Assembly (NCBI GenBank): GCA_046351095.1
Contig: JAXLZC010000001.1
Location: forward strand, 1,116,001-1,180,000
Reading direction: 5' to 3'
Source: BQWY01 sp046351095
GTDB taxonomy: Bacteria; Nitrospirota; Nitrospiria; Nitrospirales; Nitrospiraceae
DNA: 64,000 nucleotides
This document shows positions 53,082-62,592 of this stretch, in pieces. The translations under genes were made by a program, and so were the position numbers. The notes under the pieces are model-generated. The model worked only from the letters and a program-made list of their open reading frames with translations, was not told the DNA's origin and did no database searches. The first letter of the stretch is position 1; the number at the start of each line of letters is the position of its first letter.

Positions 53082-53951
53082 CTAGAACGTCTTCGTAAAC
53101 TTCAACTTGTAGAAGTCATCGTTGTTGGTGAGGTCCTTCCCCACCGTGAAACGAAATGCCATGTCGCCCGGCAGTTTCATTTCCACATACGGACCGATCC
53201 AGCGATAGTAATCCTGCGCCGCGCCCGGCGCGCTGTTGTCGCGCGTCGTGAGCAACTGCTCGTAGTGACCACCAATCGACCAGAGGCTGTTCAGCCGCAC
53301 GCCGGCATTCGCCCAGAAGTGCAGGAAGTCCCAGGTGCCACGCCCAGTACCCCGGCTGGCGCCCAAACAATTGGAATCGACCACCCCGGAACAGCCGCTG
53401 GTGCCTCCCCCACCGGGACCACCTTCGCTGCGGAGCGCTTTGTAATACCCCAAGTAGAATTCACCTTCGAGCCGATCGTCCATGTAGTTCATGGTGATGT
53501 TCGGTACCGCACCGTCGAAAGCCGTCGTGCGTTCGTTTACGCTGCCGCCGCCGTTCGGGAAGAATCCGCCACGCGACGACAGCAGGGTGCCGTGCACGAA
53601 GCCGATCATCGGCGTGATGGATAACCGCTTGTCCAGAAACTTGAAATTCAACCCGAAGTCGGTTTCCAACCAGGGGGCGTTGTTGTGCACGCCGATCCCG
53701 TTGATTTGCGTCCAATAGGTGAATCCGAAGGCCAGCGAAATGTTGTCCGTCAGTCCATAGGTTCCATACACGGCAGGGTTGAAGCCAAAGAAGCTGTCGG
53801 CCTGCATGGCCATGGTCACGGACGTAGGATGCTTCTTCGTGTCCATGAGGTCGTCTTCGGCTATCGCCGAGGACTGCGCCGACAGTCCTACCCCAGCGAC
53901 CACCGCGAGACCGAACACCCACGCACGAACAGATTGCGGAACCCCTCTCAT
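53082..53951 (-). CDS. Outer-membrane beta-barrel protein of nitrogen operon
   Basis: 289 residues from ATG 53951 (GGAGGTAGT directly upstream). Signal peptide ending AIA-EDD. The mature protein is rich in alternating strands (ISLAFGFTYWTQINGIGVHN, WSIGGHYEQLL) and ends in KLKFTKTF, a terminal Phe as in barrel proteins. No family recognised. Its place between nadE and amtB suggests a substrate-uptake or porin role for small nitrogen compounds, which is inference. Confidence 0.65.
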   Translation of the reverse strand: MRGVPQSVRAWVFGLAVVAGVGLSAQSSAIAEDDLMDTKKHPTSVTMAMQADSFFGFNPAVYGTYGLTDNISLAFGFTYWTQINGIGVHNNAPWLETDFGLNFKFLDKRLSITPMIGFVHGTLLSSRGGFFPNGGGSVNERTTAFDGAVPNITMNYMDDRLEGEFYLGYYKALRSEGGPGGGGTSGCSGVVDSNCLGASRGTGRGTWDFLHFWANAGVRLNSLWSIGGHYEQLLTTRDNSAPGAAQDYYRWIGPYVEMKLPGDMAFRFTVGKDLTNNDDFYKLKFTKTF

Positions 53952-54103
53952 ACTACCTCCTTGGGCGAAAAGACCTTTGCACTGGAGCCCGCGAAACGCG
54001 AGCCCCCTTTTCACAGACTGATTTCTCATCAGCCGACCGGACCGACGTCGTGTCGGTCACGCTCTATCGCCACGCCTGCCGAATCGACGGCAGCGCGACG
54101 CCG

Positions 54104-55885
54104 TCACTGCGACGAACGATACCGATTGGTGATCGGCATCCGCCGATCTTTGCCAAGCCCACGATGCGTAATCTTTACACCGACGGGCGATTGGCGCCGT
54201 TTGTATTCGCTGCGATCCACTAGACCGATCACTCGCGCCACCGTGGCACGGTCGAACCCCTGCTTCACGATCTCGCCGAGCGCACAGTCGTCTTCCACAT
54301 AGGCTTTCAAAATCGGATCGAGGACCGGATAGGGCGGCAACGAATCGTCGTCTCTTTGATTCGCCCGCAGCTCGGCCGTCGGCGCACGCTCCAGAATCCG
54401 GATGGGAATCACCGGCGCAGCATCTCGCCCGTTCCGCCAGTTCGCCAACTCGTAGACTAGGGTTTTTGGCACATCCTTGATTGCGGCAAACCCGCCGGCC
54501 ATATCACCGTACAAGGTCGCGTAGCCGACACTCATTTCGCTTTTGTTGCCGGTCGTCAACACGAGGTGGCCGAACTTGTTCGAGATGGCCATCAGCAAAT
54601 TGCCGCGTACACGCGCCTGGAGATTTTCTTCCGTCGTATCCGACGTGCGCCCGGCGAAGGCATCGGCCAACGCGTGGCAATACCCTTCGAACAACGGCGT
54701 AATGGGCATCACGCGACATTCCATTCCCAACCGTCGCGCGAGGTCTGCAACATCCTCATGACTTTCTTGGGAGGTAAACGGCGACGGCATAAAGAGCCCA
54801 AGCACACGTTGGGCGCCGAGTGCATCGACGGCCAAGGCCGCAGTGATGGCTGAATCCACCCCGCCGCTCAGGCCGATCACTACCGGACCGAATCCGTTTT
54901 TCCGAACATAGTCGCGAATCGCCAGTGTTAACGCGCGATAGACTTCTTCGAGGCGATGGAGGGAAGGCGCGCAGGTCGGCGCGACGGAGGGCTGAGCTGT
55001 GCGCCGCGATGCACCCAGGCGAACGGTGCAGAGTGCGACCCGCTCCGCAGCACGTCGTCCGGACACTCGCCGTCGCGCAGTCGCGCGACGGCCGCGGGGC
55101 GGCGTCGGCTTACATACATCGGCAATCAGCAGCGTCTCTTCAAAAGCGGCGGCGCGAGCGAGGATGGCTCCCTGTGCATCGACGATCATGCTGCCGCCGT
55201 CGAAGACCAATTCGTCTTGACCGCCCACCATGTTCGTATAGGCTACCAGCACCCCATGCTCTCGCGCCCGCGCGCTGAGCAGCGTTTCGCGTGCGTGGCT
55301 TTTTGCCATTTCGTACGGCGACGCATTGATCGTCACGATCAGGTCTGCGCCGGCAGCCGCCAGCCTCGCCGTCGGCCCATCGGGCGCCCACATGTCCTCA
55401 CAGATGTTCAGGCCGATACGGATACCATTGAGCGCAAACACCTGCGCGTCCCGGCCGGGCGTAAAATATCGATTTTCGTCGAACACGCCGTAGTTCGGGA
55501 GGTGGTGCTTAGCATACACACGCAGCAGTTTCCCGTTCGCGATGAATGCGGCGGCGTTGTACAGCGGATCCCTGCGGGAGGTGGACGACGTCTTTTTGCC
55601 AGACGGCCGTACGCGAGGATCGAGTGTCCTCGCCACATAGCCCACGACAACTGCCAACCCACGCGTGTGCGGCAAGAGCGCCCTTAGCGCCCGCTCAGTA
55701 TCGGCGACAAAACGAGGCTTCAAGAGCAAATCCTCTGGCGGATACCCGGTCACCGCAAGTTCGGGAAACACAACGAGGTCGGCACCAGCCTTCCGTGCCT
55801 CAGTTATCCAGCCGACCATTGCGGTCACGTTCCCGTCCAGGTCGCCGACCGTCGGATTCATTTGCACCATTGCGAGCCGTACCAT
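54104..55885 (-). CDS. nadE: Glutamine-dependent NAD+ synthetase
   Basis: 593 residues from ATG 55885; no strong ribosome binding site. N-terminal nitrilase-type glutaminase with Glu in FPELAVTGYPPED, Lys in KHHLPNYGVFDE and Cys in NICEDMW. C-terminal synthetase with GLSGGVDSAITAALAVDALG, TGNKSEMSVGYATLYGD. Final step of NAD synthesis. First gene after an ANTAR leader, heading the ammonium/glutamine operon, which couples NAD synthesis to nitrogen regulation. Confidence 0.93.
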   Translation of the reverse strand: MVRLAMVQMNPTVGDLDGNVTAMVGWITEARKAGADLVVFPELAVTGYPPEDLLLKPRFVADTERALRALLPHTRGLAVVVGYVARTLDPRVRPSGKKTSSTSRRDPLYNAAAFIANGKLLRVYAKHHLPNYGVFDENRYFTPGRDAQVFALNGIRIGLNICEDMWAPDGPTARLAAAGADLIVTINASPYEMAKSHARETLLSARAREHGVLVAYTNMVGGQDELVFDGGSMIVDAQGAILARAAAFEETLLIADVCKPTPPRGRRATARRRVSGRRAAERVALCTVRLGASRRTAQPSVAPTCAPSLHRLEEVYRALTLAIRDYVRKNGFGPVVIGLSGGVDSAITAALAVDALGAQRVLGLFMPSPFTSQESHEDVADLARRLGMECRVMPITPLFEGYCHALADAFAGRTSDTTEENLQARVRGNLLMAISNKFGHLVLTTGNKSEMSVGYATLYGDMAGGFAAIKDVPKTLVYELANWRNGRDAAPVIPIRILERAPTAELRANQRDDDSLPPYPVLDPILKAYVEDDCALGEIVKQGFDRATVARVIGLVDRSEYKRRQSPVGVKITHRGLGKDRRMPITNRYRSSQ

Positions 55886-55922
55886 CTGCGCTGTGCGTAC
55901 CCCTTCGACAAGCCTCAAGGAC

Positions 55923-56028
55923 AAAAAAAAAACGCCCTCGTTTCCCTCACCACCTAGTGGAGGAACCCGAGGACGTCATTGTCCTTGGACCGTACGTATG
56001 TTCACCCGTCTGAGACGGCGCTGTCTCA
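55923..56028 (-). promoter_or_regulatory. ANTAR-type attenuator leader before nadE
   Basis: Minus-strand RNA. P1 (56028-56011): TGAGAC, loop AGCGCC, GTCTCA. P2 (55985-55970): AGGAC, loop AATGAC, GTCCT. Both hexaloops have A1 and G4; linker 25 bases. P2 shares its 3' arm with a terminator whose outer stem is CGTCCTCG/CGAGGGCG (from 55975 to 55933), followed by ten U (55932-55923). The design is the same as the FNT leader. Antitermination would occur when an ANTAR dimer binds P1 and P2. Confidence 0.85.
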
Positions 56029-56040
56029 AACCGTGCGCGC

Positions 56041-56070
56041 CTTATAGCAGTACACTCCGCCTACTGTCAA
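56041..56070 (-). promoter_or_regulatory. Strong sigma-70-type promoter for the nadE leader
   Basis: On the minus strand TTGACA (56070-56065) and TATAAG (56046-56041) with an 18-base spacer. Predicted start near 56034, six bases before hairpin P1. Confidence 0.75.
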
Positions 56071-56162
56071 TATGTCCACATTACACTACGCCTCTCTACG
56101 CCCACTTGACACTCGAGTCGATACGCTCCACCTTTGTCGATCGAACAGCTCGTGCATCTCTC

Positions 56163-57569
56163 TCACGCACCGCGTCCCCCGGCGCCCGCGGTGATCCGCT
56201 GCGTTTCCTCTGCCATGCCGGAGATCACAGGCGAGATGGCTTCTATATTCGCGCCGATCTGTTCGCCGGCGACGGGCTGCTCTTCAGTGGCTGCAGCGAT
56301 CTGCGCAATCATCTCCGCCACACGCTGCGACTGTTCGACGATGCCTTGCAGTGCCTGTCCCGTCTGATCGGCACACTCGGCACTTGATGGCATACCCTGT
56401 GTATTGATGTCTCTCATCACGCCCGCACCGTACGCAGCACTCTGCATCTGCTTGATCGCACGCGCGATGTCTTGGCTGGCGTTGGCCGCTCGTTCGACAA
56501 GTTGCCGCATATCGTTGGAATCGGCAAGACCCTTGGCACCATCTCGCTCTTGCTCGCCAACTCGTGCCGTTTGAAGAGCGGCGTGCACCGCCACCACCCT
56601 GGCCTGCCCCTCAAGAGTGTTAACGGCACCGATGGTTTCTCCAATCTGCTCGCTCGAATGATCAAACGCCTGGACCGCCCCAATACGCTCCCTGGTGTTG
56701 CTGGCGAAAGTGGTCACAATTCCCGGAGCCCTATCCTGCACTGGAGCATGATCCGTCCCTTCGCCAGCATGGCTGGCGGGCACAGGTCGTCTCCCGACGA
56801 TCGTTGCCTCCGAAGCCGTGCTCCCCTCTTTCGCGACAGGCTGGGACGCTACAGTGCCCGACGCCGCAGCACACTTACCGCCCATACGTCGCATCGTCAC
56901 GACCAACGCGCAGTGCACAACGGCCAACATACCGAGCATACAAATAACAGCCCACAGTACGCGATAACTCTGCGCCGAAGCCTCCTCTACGTTCCGCTTG
57001 GTACGCGCATCGAGCATCGCGACAAACTCTTCCACCGGCGCCATGATCGCAGCCTTGTCCTTACGATACTTGTCGTCGAACATCATGCGCTGTGCCAACG
57101 CAAAATCCGGCGCGGCCTTCCGTGTATACCCACCACGGCCATCGCTGAATTGGCCCGTCACCGCATTCATCGCGATCGTTTCGGTCGTCACCAAATCATT
57201 GGAATTATCCTCGGCCTCGTTCAGCTTGCGAAATTCTGCTTCGGTGAAGCCGGCCTGTTGCATCAAGGTTCGCAGGGGGACGCGTCGCCCATCATCGCGT
57301 GGCAGGATGCCATTCCGCACGTCCAGCACCCGGAAATACGCCTCACGATACTGCGCCTCGCCCGTCATGACATACGCACGAGCCGATTGCGTCAGGTCTT
57401 CGGCCCCTTGCCGAAGCTCGTCCGCTAGCAGATACGACTCGTATCGACTCGCCTGAGTCCGTTCAACCGCCTGCCAACTCTGATACAAGGACACCAGGCC
57501 AACGCCCAATCCAACCAGGAGGAGCAGCATCGCGACGGAGCTTGCCGCGACAGATCGTTGTACCGACAT
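56163..57569 (-). CDS. Degenerate methyl-accepting chemotaxis-like protein
   Basis: 468 residues. One N-terminal membrane segment (SVAMLLLLVGLGVGLVSLY), a four-helix-type periplasmic domain, a second membrane segment near 205-225 and a cytoplasmic coiled coil. The chemoreceptor tip normally reads QTNLLALNAAIEAARAGE; here it is EGQARVVAVHAALQTARVGE, and the following GFAVVA-EVR block is missing. The periplasmic part (ELRQGAEDLTQSARAYVMTGE) is typical of a nitrate/chemoreceptor sensor helix. Signalling is unlikely in its classical form. Confidence 0.7.
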   Translation of the reverse strand: MSVQRSVAASSVAMLLLLVGLGVGLVSLYQSWQAVERTQASRYESYLLADELRQGAEDLTQSARAYVMTGEAQYREAYFRVLDVRNGILPRDDGRRVPLRTLMQQAGFTEAEFRKLNEAEDNSNDLVTTETIAMNAVTGQFSDGRGGYTRKAAPDFALAQRMMFDDKYRKDKAAIMAPVEEFVAMLDARTKRNVEEASAQSYRVLWAVICMLGMLAVVHCALVVTMRRMGGKCAAASGTVASQPVAKEGSTASEATIVGRRPVPASHAGEGTDHAPVQDRAPGIVTTFASNTRERIGAVQAFDHSSEQIGETIGAVNTLEGQARVVAVHAALQTARVGEQERDGAKGLADSNDMRQLVERAANASQDIARAIKQMQSAAYGAGVMRDINTQGMPSSAECADQTGQALQGIVEQSQRVAEMIAQIAAATEEQPVAGEQIGANIEAISPVISGMAEETQRITAGAGGRGA

Positions 57570-57783
57570 CGTATTGCCGTTCTTTCCAATGGGCTAGACA
57601 GCGCACACGCTTGCCTGTGCGCCGAACGGAACCTCTTGCAATGCTAACGATACGCGGGACGACAACGAAGTCCTGTCTGGCCTTCAAGGCCTGTGGTACA
57701 CTGCCCCGCAGCCTTCGTTGCTTAGACACCGCTCGAGCTCTATGGATAGGTCACAATCGACGATCTGTCGAGGAATTCCACAA

Positions 57784-58965
57784 ATGGCACATCGTCCCTC
57801 CTCACACATACTGACCGTACTCCCCCTCTGCTTGTTACTACTTAGTGGTTGCGGCGCGTTCGACCCGACCCGAACGGCTCTATACGAAGGGACGCGGGGC
57901 AGAGTCCTGCTGGAGACCGTACCGACTCGCGGCACTACGGCGAACTTCCGCGAATCAATGGGGCTGGATGCCGCCCACCCGATCATATTCGAGCAGGGAA
58001 GGTTGGCCGCCGCACTCCGCGGCCTGCGCATCGGCAAGACGTCAGGTCTCGCCTCAGTCTTTGCCGCCGGCTCACCGACCACGCCGGTCCTGACCGAAGA
58101 GGACGTCACCTTTCTCACCCCGTTGATCGGCCAGGCGCTGAGCACGGCCACGGCCGCGCAGTTCGTTCGCTTTGAGCTTCGCCAAGCGCCGCAGGAATTT
58201 CGGGCGGCACGCACGGTCGGCGCCACAACCGGATCGGACACGGACGGCACCTGGGCAGGCTCCCAGGAAATTACGGAAGGGGCGCTCTACGCATACGGTC
58301 GCTCGCTACACATCGCCATCCTCAAATGGCGACATATCCCGGATCGCCCCGACGCAATCCAGATGGCCAACCGCCGCACAGTCGATCTATCCGGCACGAC
58401 AGGAATGAGCTTGAGCTTCGTCCCACGGGAAGCGCAGCGCCCCGACGCCTTTCGACGGACCGGGCTTTCCCTGGATGAGCAAGCGCCGACCATTGTCGTC
58501 GACTACAATCGCTTGACGAACGCTGCGCTGTCGGTCGGCACCACGGACGATACGCGGCTGCCTGGTGAAGGCAAGCTCGATGGCACGATGGGACAAGGTG
58601 GCACAGCGACACCGGCCGTCGCCGCTCCGTCTGCCGCCCCTGTTCGTGAACAGACTCCCGTAGCTCCCTTGGCCGCCCCGTCGCCGACACAGCAGGGCAT
58701 CGCACAACCCTCTGCTGCTACCGCAACTCCGGACAGTAGTGCGGCACGGGAGGTCCGCGATCTGAAGGAATTGGTGATTAAGAAGGAGTTGGAACTAGAG
58801 CGGATGCGGAAGGAACTGGAGGAGGCGAAGAAGGTGGCGCCGCAGCAGACGCCCGCGACAAAACCGAAATCGACGAAACCGGCGGCGGCGAAGCCACCCG
58901 CTACAAAACCAAACACGTCTACCGAGAGCCCATCGCGCGCCAGCGACGGACCTCCGGCTCGTTAG
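57784..58965 (+). CDS. Hypothetical lipoprotein with coiled coil and Lys/Pro-rich tail
   Basis: 393 residues from ATG 57784. Lipobox LLLLSGC-GAF. A large mixed domain (residues 40-260), then an Ala/Pro linker, a coiled coil EVRDLKELVIKKELELERMR and a KPKSTKPAAAKPP tail that suggests peptidoglycan contact. Convergent with and overlapping the ANTAR gene by four bases. No known family. Confidence 0.65.
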   Translation: MAHRPSSHILTVLPLCLLLLSGCGAFDPTRTALYEGTRGRVLLETVPTRGTTANFRESMGLDAAHPIIFEQGRLAAALRGLRIGKTSGLASVFAAGSPTTPVLTEEDVTFLTPLIGQALSTATAAQFVRFELRQAPQEFRAARTVGATTGSDTDGTWAGSQEITEGALYAYGRSLHIAILKWRHIPDRPDAIQMANRRTVDLSGTTGMSLSFVPREAQRPDAFRRTGLSLDEQAPTIVVDYNRLTNAALSVGTTDDTRLPGEGKLDGTMGQGGTATPAVAAPSAAPVREQTPVAPLAAPSPTQQGIAQPSAATATPDSSAAREVRDLKELVIKKELELERMRKELEEAKKVAPQQTPATKPKSTKPAAAKPPATKPNTSTESPSRASDGPPAR

Positions 58966-60227
58966 CGAGTGTCGCGCGACGCAGCGCTTGCGTCGATTTC
59001 GCCGGCCAAAAGAATGGCGTCGGCCACCTCTCGCATCGACTTGCGTGTGCTCATGCTCTGACGCTGGATCAACCGAAACGCCTCCTCTTCGGACAGCCTC
59101 CGCGTACGCATCAAATACCCCTTCGCCCGCTCGACGACCTTCCGCACGGCCAGTGCCTCCTGCATTTCGAACGATCGGTCGAGCAATGTCGTATGCTCGA
59201 TCGCAATGGCCGCCTGATTGGCGATGGCCTGCAAGATGCGGGTCTCTTCCCGCGTAAACTGGTGCGCAACGGACGTGTACGTATTGATGACGCCCACCGC
59301 CTTATCGCGAATGAGCATGGGCACGGACAGCAGCGACCGAAGACCTTCCGTTCGGGCCAAATCGGGATACCGGTAGTCGCGCTCGTCGGTTACATCGGGC
59401 ACGATAATCGGTCGCCGTTCCTGCACCGCTCGACCGCTTACACTCTCGCCGAGCCGTAGATTCGGTTTCCGCCGATAGGCTTCGCTCAAACTCTGCGTCG
59501 CGGCGATGCGAAGTTCTCCGCGTTCGTGATCCACCAACATGACGGAACAAATCTTCGAGTTCATCAACTGCGCGACCATCGTCACGATGAGCTGCAGTAC
59601 GTCGTCGATCAGACGCGCGGAGCTGACGGTCTCCGACACTTGCGACAGGGTTTCGACCTGCAACGCCTTTTGCCGCATCTGCTCGTATAACTGGGCGTTG
59701 TCGATTGCGCCACCGACCTGGTTGGCGATCGTGCTGAGCAACGTCAGCTCGTCCGGCTCATACCGCCGCGCGCGTTTATGCTGCACGTTAATGACGCCGA
59801 CGACTTCATGCTTTGCCAGGATCGGCACGGACACGAACGATTGATACCGATCCTCTGGTAGATTGTGAAAAAATTTGAAGCGCGGATCGTCGCTGGCGCT
59901 GTTCGGAATCACGACGCGCGTACGCTCCTGCGCGACCCAGCCGGTGATCCCCTCGCCCATGCCGATGGTGATGCGTCCGATCAACTTCGGATGCGGATTT
60001 TTGGACGCGCGCAAGACCAACTCGTCCTTCCGCTCCGACAGCAGATACAGCAGCACCGCGTCGCCCGCGGTGACCTCGACGACGACTTCGACGATGTGGC
60101 GAAGCACCGCTTCCAGGTCGAGCGTATTGCTGATGGAGTCGCTGATGCGATGCAGGATTTCGACTTCTCGGGTTTTTTGCTGGAGGGCCGCCCGAAGCGC
60201 CTGTGTGGACGTCGTTCGTGTCGCCAT
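58962..60227 (-). CDS. GAF-GAF-ANTAR antitermination regulator
   Basis: 421 residues from ATG 60227. Two GAF domains: about 35-185 (DAVLLYLLSERKDELVLRAS, GEGITGWVAQERTRVVI, FVSVPILAKHEVVGVINVQH) and 200-345 (CSVMLVDHERGELRIAATQS, GESVSGRAVQERRPIIVPDV). C-terminal ANTAR domain, 355-411: VRKVVERAKGYLMRTRRLSEEEAF, SMSTRKSMREVADAILL, with the A-KG-LM and SM-x-x-RKSM-VA pattern of RNA-binding ANTAR proteins. No receiver domain, so ligand binding by GAF domains would control dimerisation. RNA targets are probably the leaders at 46.9 and 56.0 kb. Two bases from the aroB stop. Confidence 0.88.
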   Translation of the reverse strand: MATRTTSTQALRAALQQKTREVEILHRISDSISNTLDLEAVLRHIVEVVVEVTAGDAVLLYLLSERKDELVLRASKNPHPKLIGRITIGMGEGITGWVAQERTRVVIPNSASDDPRFKFFHNLPEDRYQSFVSVPILAKHEVVGVINVQHKRARRYEPDELTLLSTIANQVGGAIDNAQLYEQMRQKALQVETLSQVSETVSSARLIDDVLQLIVTMVAQLMNSKICSVMLVDHERGELRIAATQSLSEAYRRKPNLRLGESVSGRAVQERRPIIVPDVTDERDYRYPDLARTEGLRSLLSVPMLIRDKAVGVINTYTSVAHQFTREETRILQAIANQAAIAIEHTTLLDRSFEMQEALAVRKVVERAKGYLMRTRRLSEEEAFRLIQRQSMSTRKSMREVADAILLAGEIDASAASRDTR

Positions 60228-60228
60228 A

Positions 60229-61332
60229 TCAGCGCCGCCTGGTGTGGCGACGAAACCACTCGGCGAAGGCGGCACGTGTCAACGCCGCAATCTTGACGGC
60301 GCCGATCCGTTCCGGCCACACACCGAAGACCGTTCCGCCGGCGACTTTTTTGTCGTGCTGCATCGCTGCCCAGAGTTGTCGTTCAGTCACACGTGGGAGC
60401 GCGGTCGGCAACCCGGCGGCGACAAGCAGCCGCTCGATACGAGCCGCCACGGCAGGATCGCAATATCCCATGGATGCGGCCAACGACGCCTCTTGGACCA
60501 TTCCGATCGCCACCGCTTCGCCGTGTACCCACGTGCGATAGTTGCCGAGGGTTTCCAGGGCGTGGCCGATGGTATGGCCGTAATTCAAAATACGCCGGAG
60601 ATCGCCCTCGCGTTCGTCGGCCGCCACAACCTCGGCTTTGATCTCGCAGGAACGCTGAATCATGCGGGCGATGGCCGTCGGCTCCAATTGTACGATTGCA
60701 TCCATCCGTTGCTCGAGTTCCTCGAACAGTGCCGCATCGGCGATTACGCCATATTTCACCACCTCGGAAAGCCCTGCGAGCAGCTCTCGTTTCGGCAGCG
60801 TCTTGAGCGTGGCCGGATCGATCCACACAGCGCGCGGCTGATAGAACGCACCGATCAGGTTTTTTCCTGAGGCGTGATTGAGGCCCGTCTTCCCGCCCAC
60901 ACTCGAATCGACCTGTGCGATAACGGTCGTAGGCACTTGTACGAAGGGCATTCCCCGTAGGTAACTTGCCGCAACGTACCCGGTAAGATCGCCGACGACT
61001 CCGCCACCGAGCGCAAGGAGATAGGTACTGCGCTCGCAGCGCGTCGCCACGAGTCGGTCGAGCAACGCGCTCCACCACCGGACGGACTTGGCGCGTTCGC
61101 CGGCCGGCACCGTCATCGTAAACGGCGTGAGCCCCGCGGCCTTGAGGGAACGGCTAACGGCGCGCGCGTAAAGCGGGCCCACATGAGAATCCGTGACGAT
61201 CCCGACACGGCCTTTTGCGCCGAGACGCGTAAGGCGTTCGCCGAGCGTCGTCAACAATCCCGTTTCGATGTCGATCTGATAGCTGCGATCCCCGAGGGAG
61301 ACGGGAACGGCCGTGGATGGAGTAGACGTCAT
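60229..61332 (-). CDS. aroB: 3-dehydroquinate synthase
   Basis: 367 residues; second step of the shikimate pathway. ALGGGVVGDLTGYVAASYLRG, VPTTVIAQVDSSVGGKTGLNH and the zinc-site region RRILNYGHTIGHALE are all present. 99 bp after aroC. Confidence 0.96.
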   Translation of the reverse strand: MTSTPSTAVPVSLGDRSYQIDIETGLLTTLGERLTRLGAKGRVGIVTDSHVGPLYARAVSRSLKAAGLTPFTMTVPAGERAKSVRWWSALLDRLVATRCERSTYLLALGGGVVGDLTGYVAASYLRGMPFVQVPTTVIAQVDSSVGGKTGLNHASGKNLIGAFYQPRAVWIDPATLKTLPKRELLAGLSEVVKYGVIADAALFEELEQRMDAIVQLEPTAIARMIQRSCEIKAEVVAADEREGDLRRILNYGHTIGHALETLGNYRTWVHGEAVAIGMVQEASLAASMGYCDPAVAARIERLLVAAGLPTALPRVTERQLWAAMQHDKKVAGGTVFGVWPERIGAVKIAALTRAAFAEWFRRHTRRR

Positions 61333-61431
61333 GATGGTCAGTACATCTCTCGATCGGCTGAGATGGCAAAGACCGTGAGGACTCGACCGCTGCGCAGTCC
61401 GACGCAGTCGCGCACGAGCAAACAGCGCGGC

Positions 61432-62592
61432 TCAAAAGTCGCGGACATAGGCCTGGTAGGCGTCGTAGTTCCGCTTTAATTCGGCGATCGTATCGCCGCC
61501 GAACTTTTCGACGACGGCGTTCGCCAACTCGAACGCGATGACCGCCTCGCCGACCACGCCGGCGGCGGGCACCGTACAGATGTCGGAACGTTCGACCGTC
61601 GCCTCGAACGGTTGCTTGGTCTTGATGTCGACGCTTTGCTTCGGGCTATACAGCGTTGCAATCGGCTTCATCGCGACACGAATGACGATCGGTTGGCCGT
61701 TGGTGATCCCGCCTTCCAAGCCGCCCGCATTGTTGGTCTTCCGCACAAAGGTCTTCCCGGCGGCATCGTAAAAAATGTCGTCGTGGACTTCGGACCCGAA
61801 CCGGCGCGCCGACTCGAACCCCATGCCGATCTCGACGCCCTTCATCGCCTGAATACTCATCGCGGCCATCGCCAGCCGCGCACTCAATCGGCGATCCCAC
61901 TGGGCATACGTCCCGAGTCCAATCGGCACGTTCAGCGCCACGACTTCAAAGACCCCGCCGAGCGAATCTCCACGATGTTTGGCCGTGCGGATCTGCTCGA
62001 TCATTTTTTCGCCGGCCTCGGCATCCGCGCAGCGCACATCGGACTGCTCGGCCCGTTCGTAGGCGGCCAACGGATCGTCTTCCCGCTTGGCGACCACCCC
62101 GCCGATTTCCGTAGTGTAACTCACGATAGTAATGCCGACTTGCGCAAGCAGCGCCTTGGCAATGCCGCCGATGGCCACACGCACGGCTGTCTCGCGCGCG
62201 CTCGCCTTCTCCAACACGTTACGCACATCGTCGTGTCCGTACTTGATGGCCCCGACCAAGTCGGCATGCCCAGGACGCGGACGCGTCACGACCTTTTCCG
62301 TCGGCGTCGGGCCCGGTTCGGACGCCATCACCTCGCGCCAGTTTTCCCAATCTTTATTGGCGACCATCAATCCGATGGGATTGCCGATCGAGAAGCCCTT
62401 CCGCACGCCGCAGTAAAACTCGACGCGGTCCTGCTCCACCCGCATGCGCCCGCCTCGCCCGTAGCCCTTCTGGCGGCGCGCCAGGTCATGATTGATCGCC
62501 TCGGCTGTCAGCGGCAGACCCGAGGGGACGCCTTCAATCACTGCCAGCAGCGCTTTTCCGTGAGATTCGCCCGCATTCAGATACCGCAACAT
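61432..62592 (-). CDS. aroC: Chorismate synthase
   Basis: 386 residues; start at ATG 62592 (MLRYLNAGESHGKALLAVIEG). FMN-binding signatures GESHG, RPGHADLVGAIKYGHDDVRN, ASARETAVRVAIGG and DRRLSARLAMAAMSIQ. Last step to chorismate; pairs with aroB. Confidence 0.96.
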   Translation of the reverse strand: MLRYLNAGESHGKALLAVIEGVPSGLPLTAEAINHDLARRQKGYGRGGRMRVEQDRVEFYCGVRKGFSIGNPIGLMVANKDWENWREVMASEPGPTPTEKVVTRPRPGHADLVGAIKYGHDDVRNVLEKASARETAVRVAIGGIAKALLAQVGITIVSYTTEIGGVVAKREDDPLAAYERAEQSDVRCADAEAGEKMIEQIRTAKHRGDSLGGVFEVVALNVPIGLGTYAQWDRRLSARLAMAAMSIQAMKGVEIGMGFESARRFGSEVHDDIFYDAAGKTFVRKTNNAGGLEGGITNGQPIVIRVAMKPIATLYSPKQSVDIKTKQPFEATVERSDICTVPAAGVVGEAVIAFELANAVVEKFGGDTIAELKRNYDAYQAYVRDF

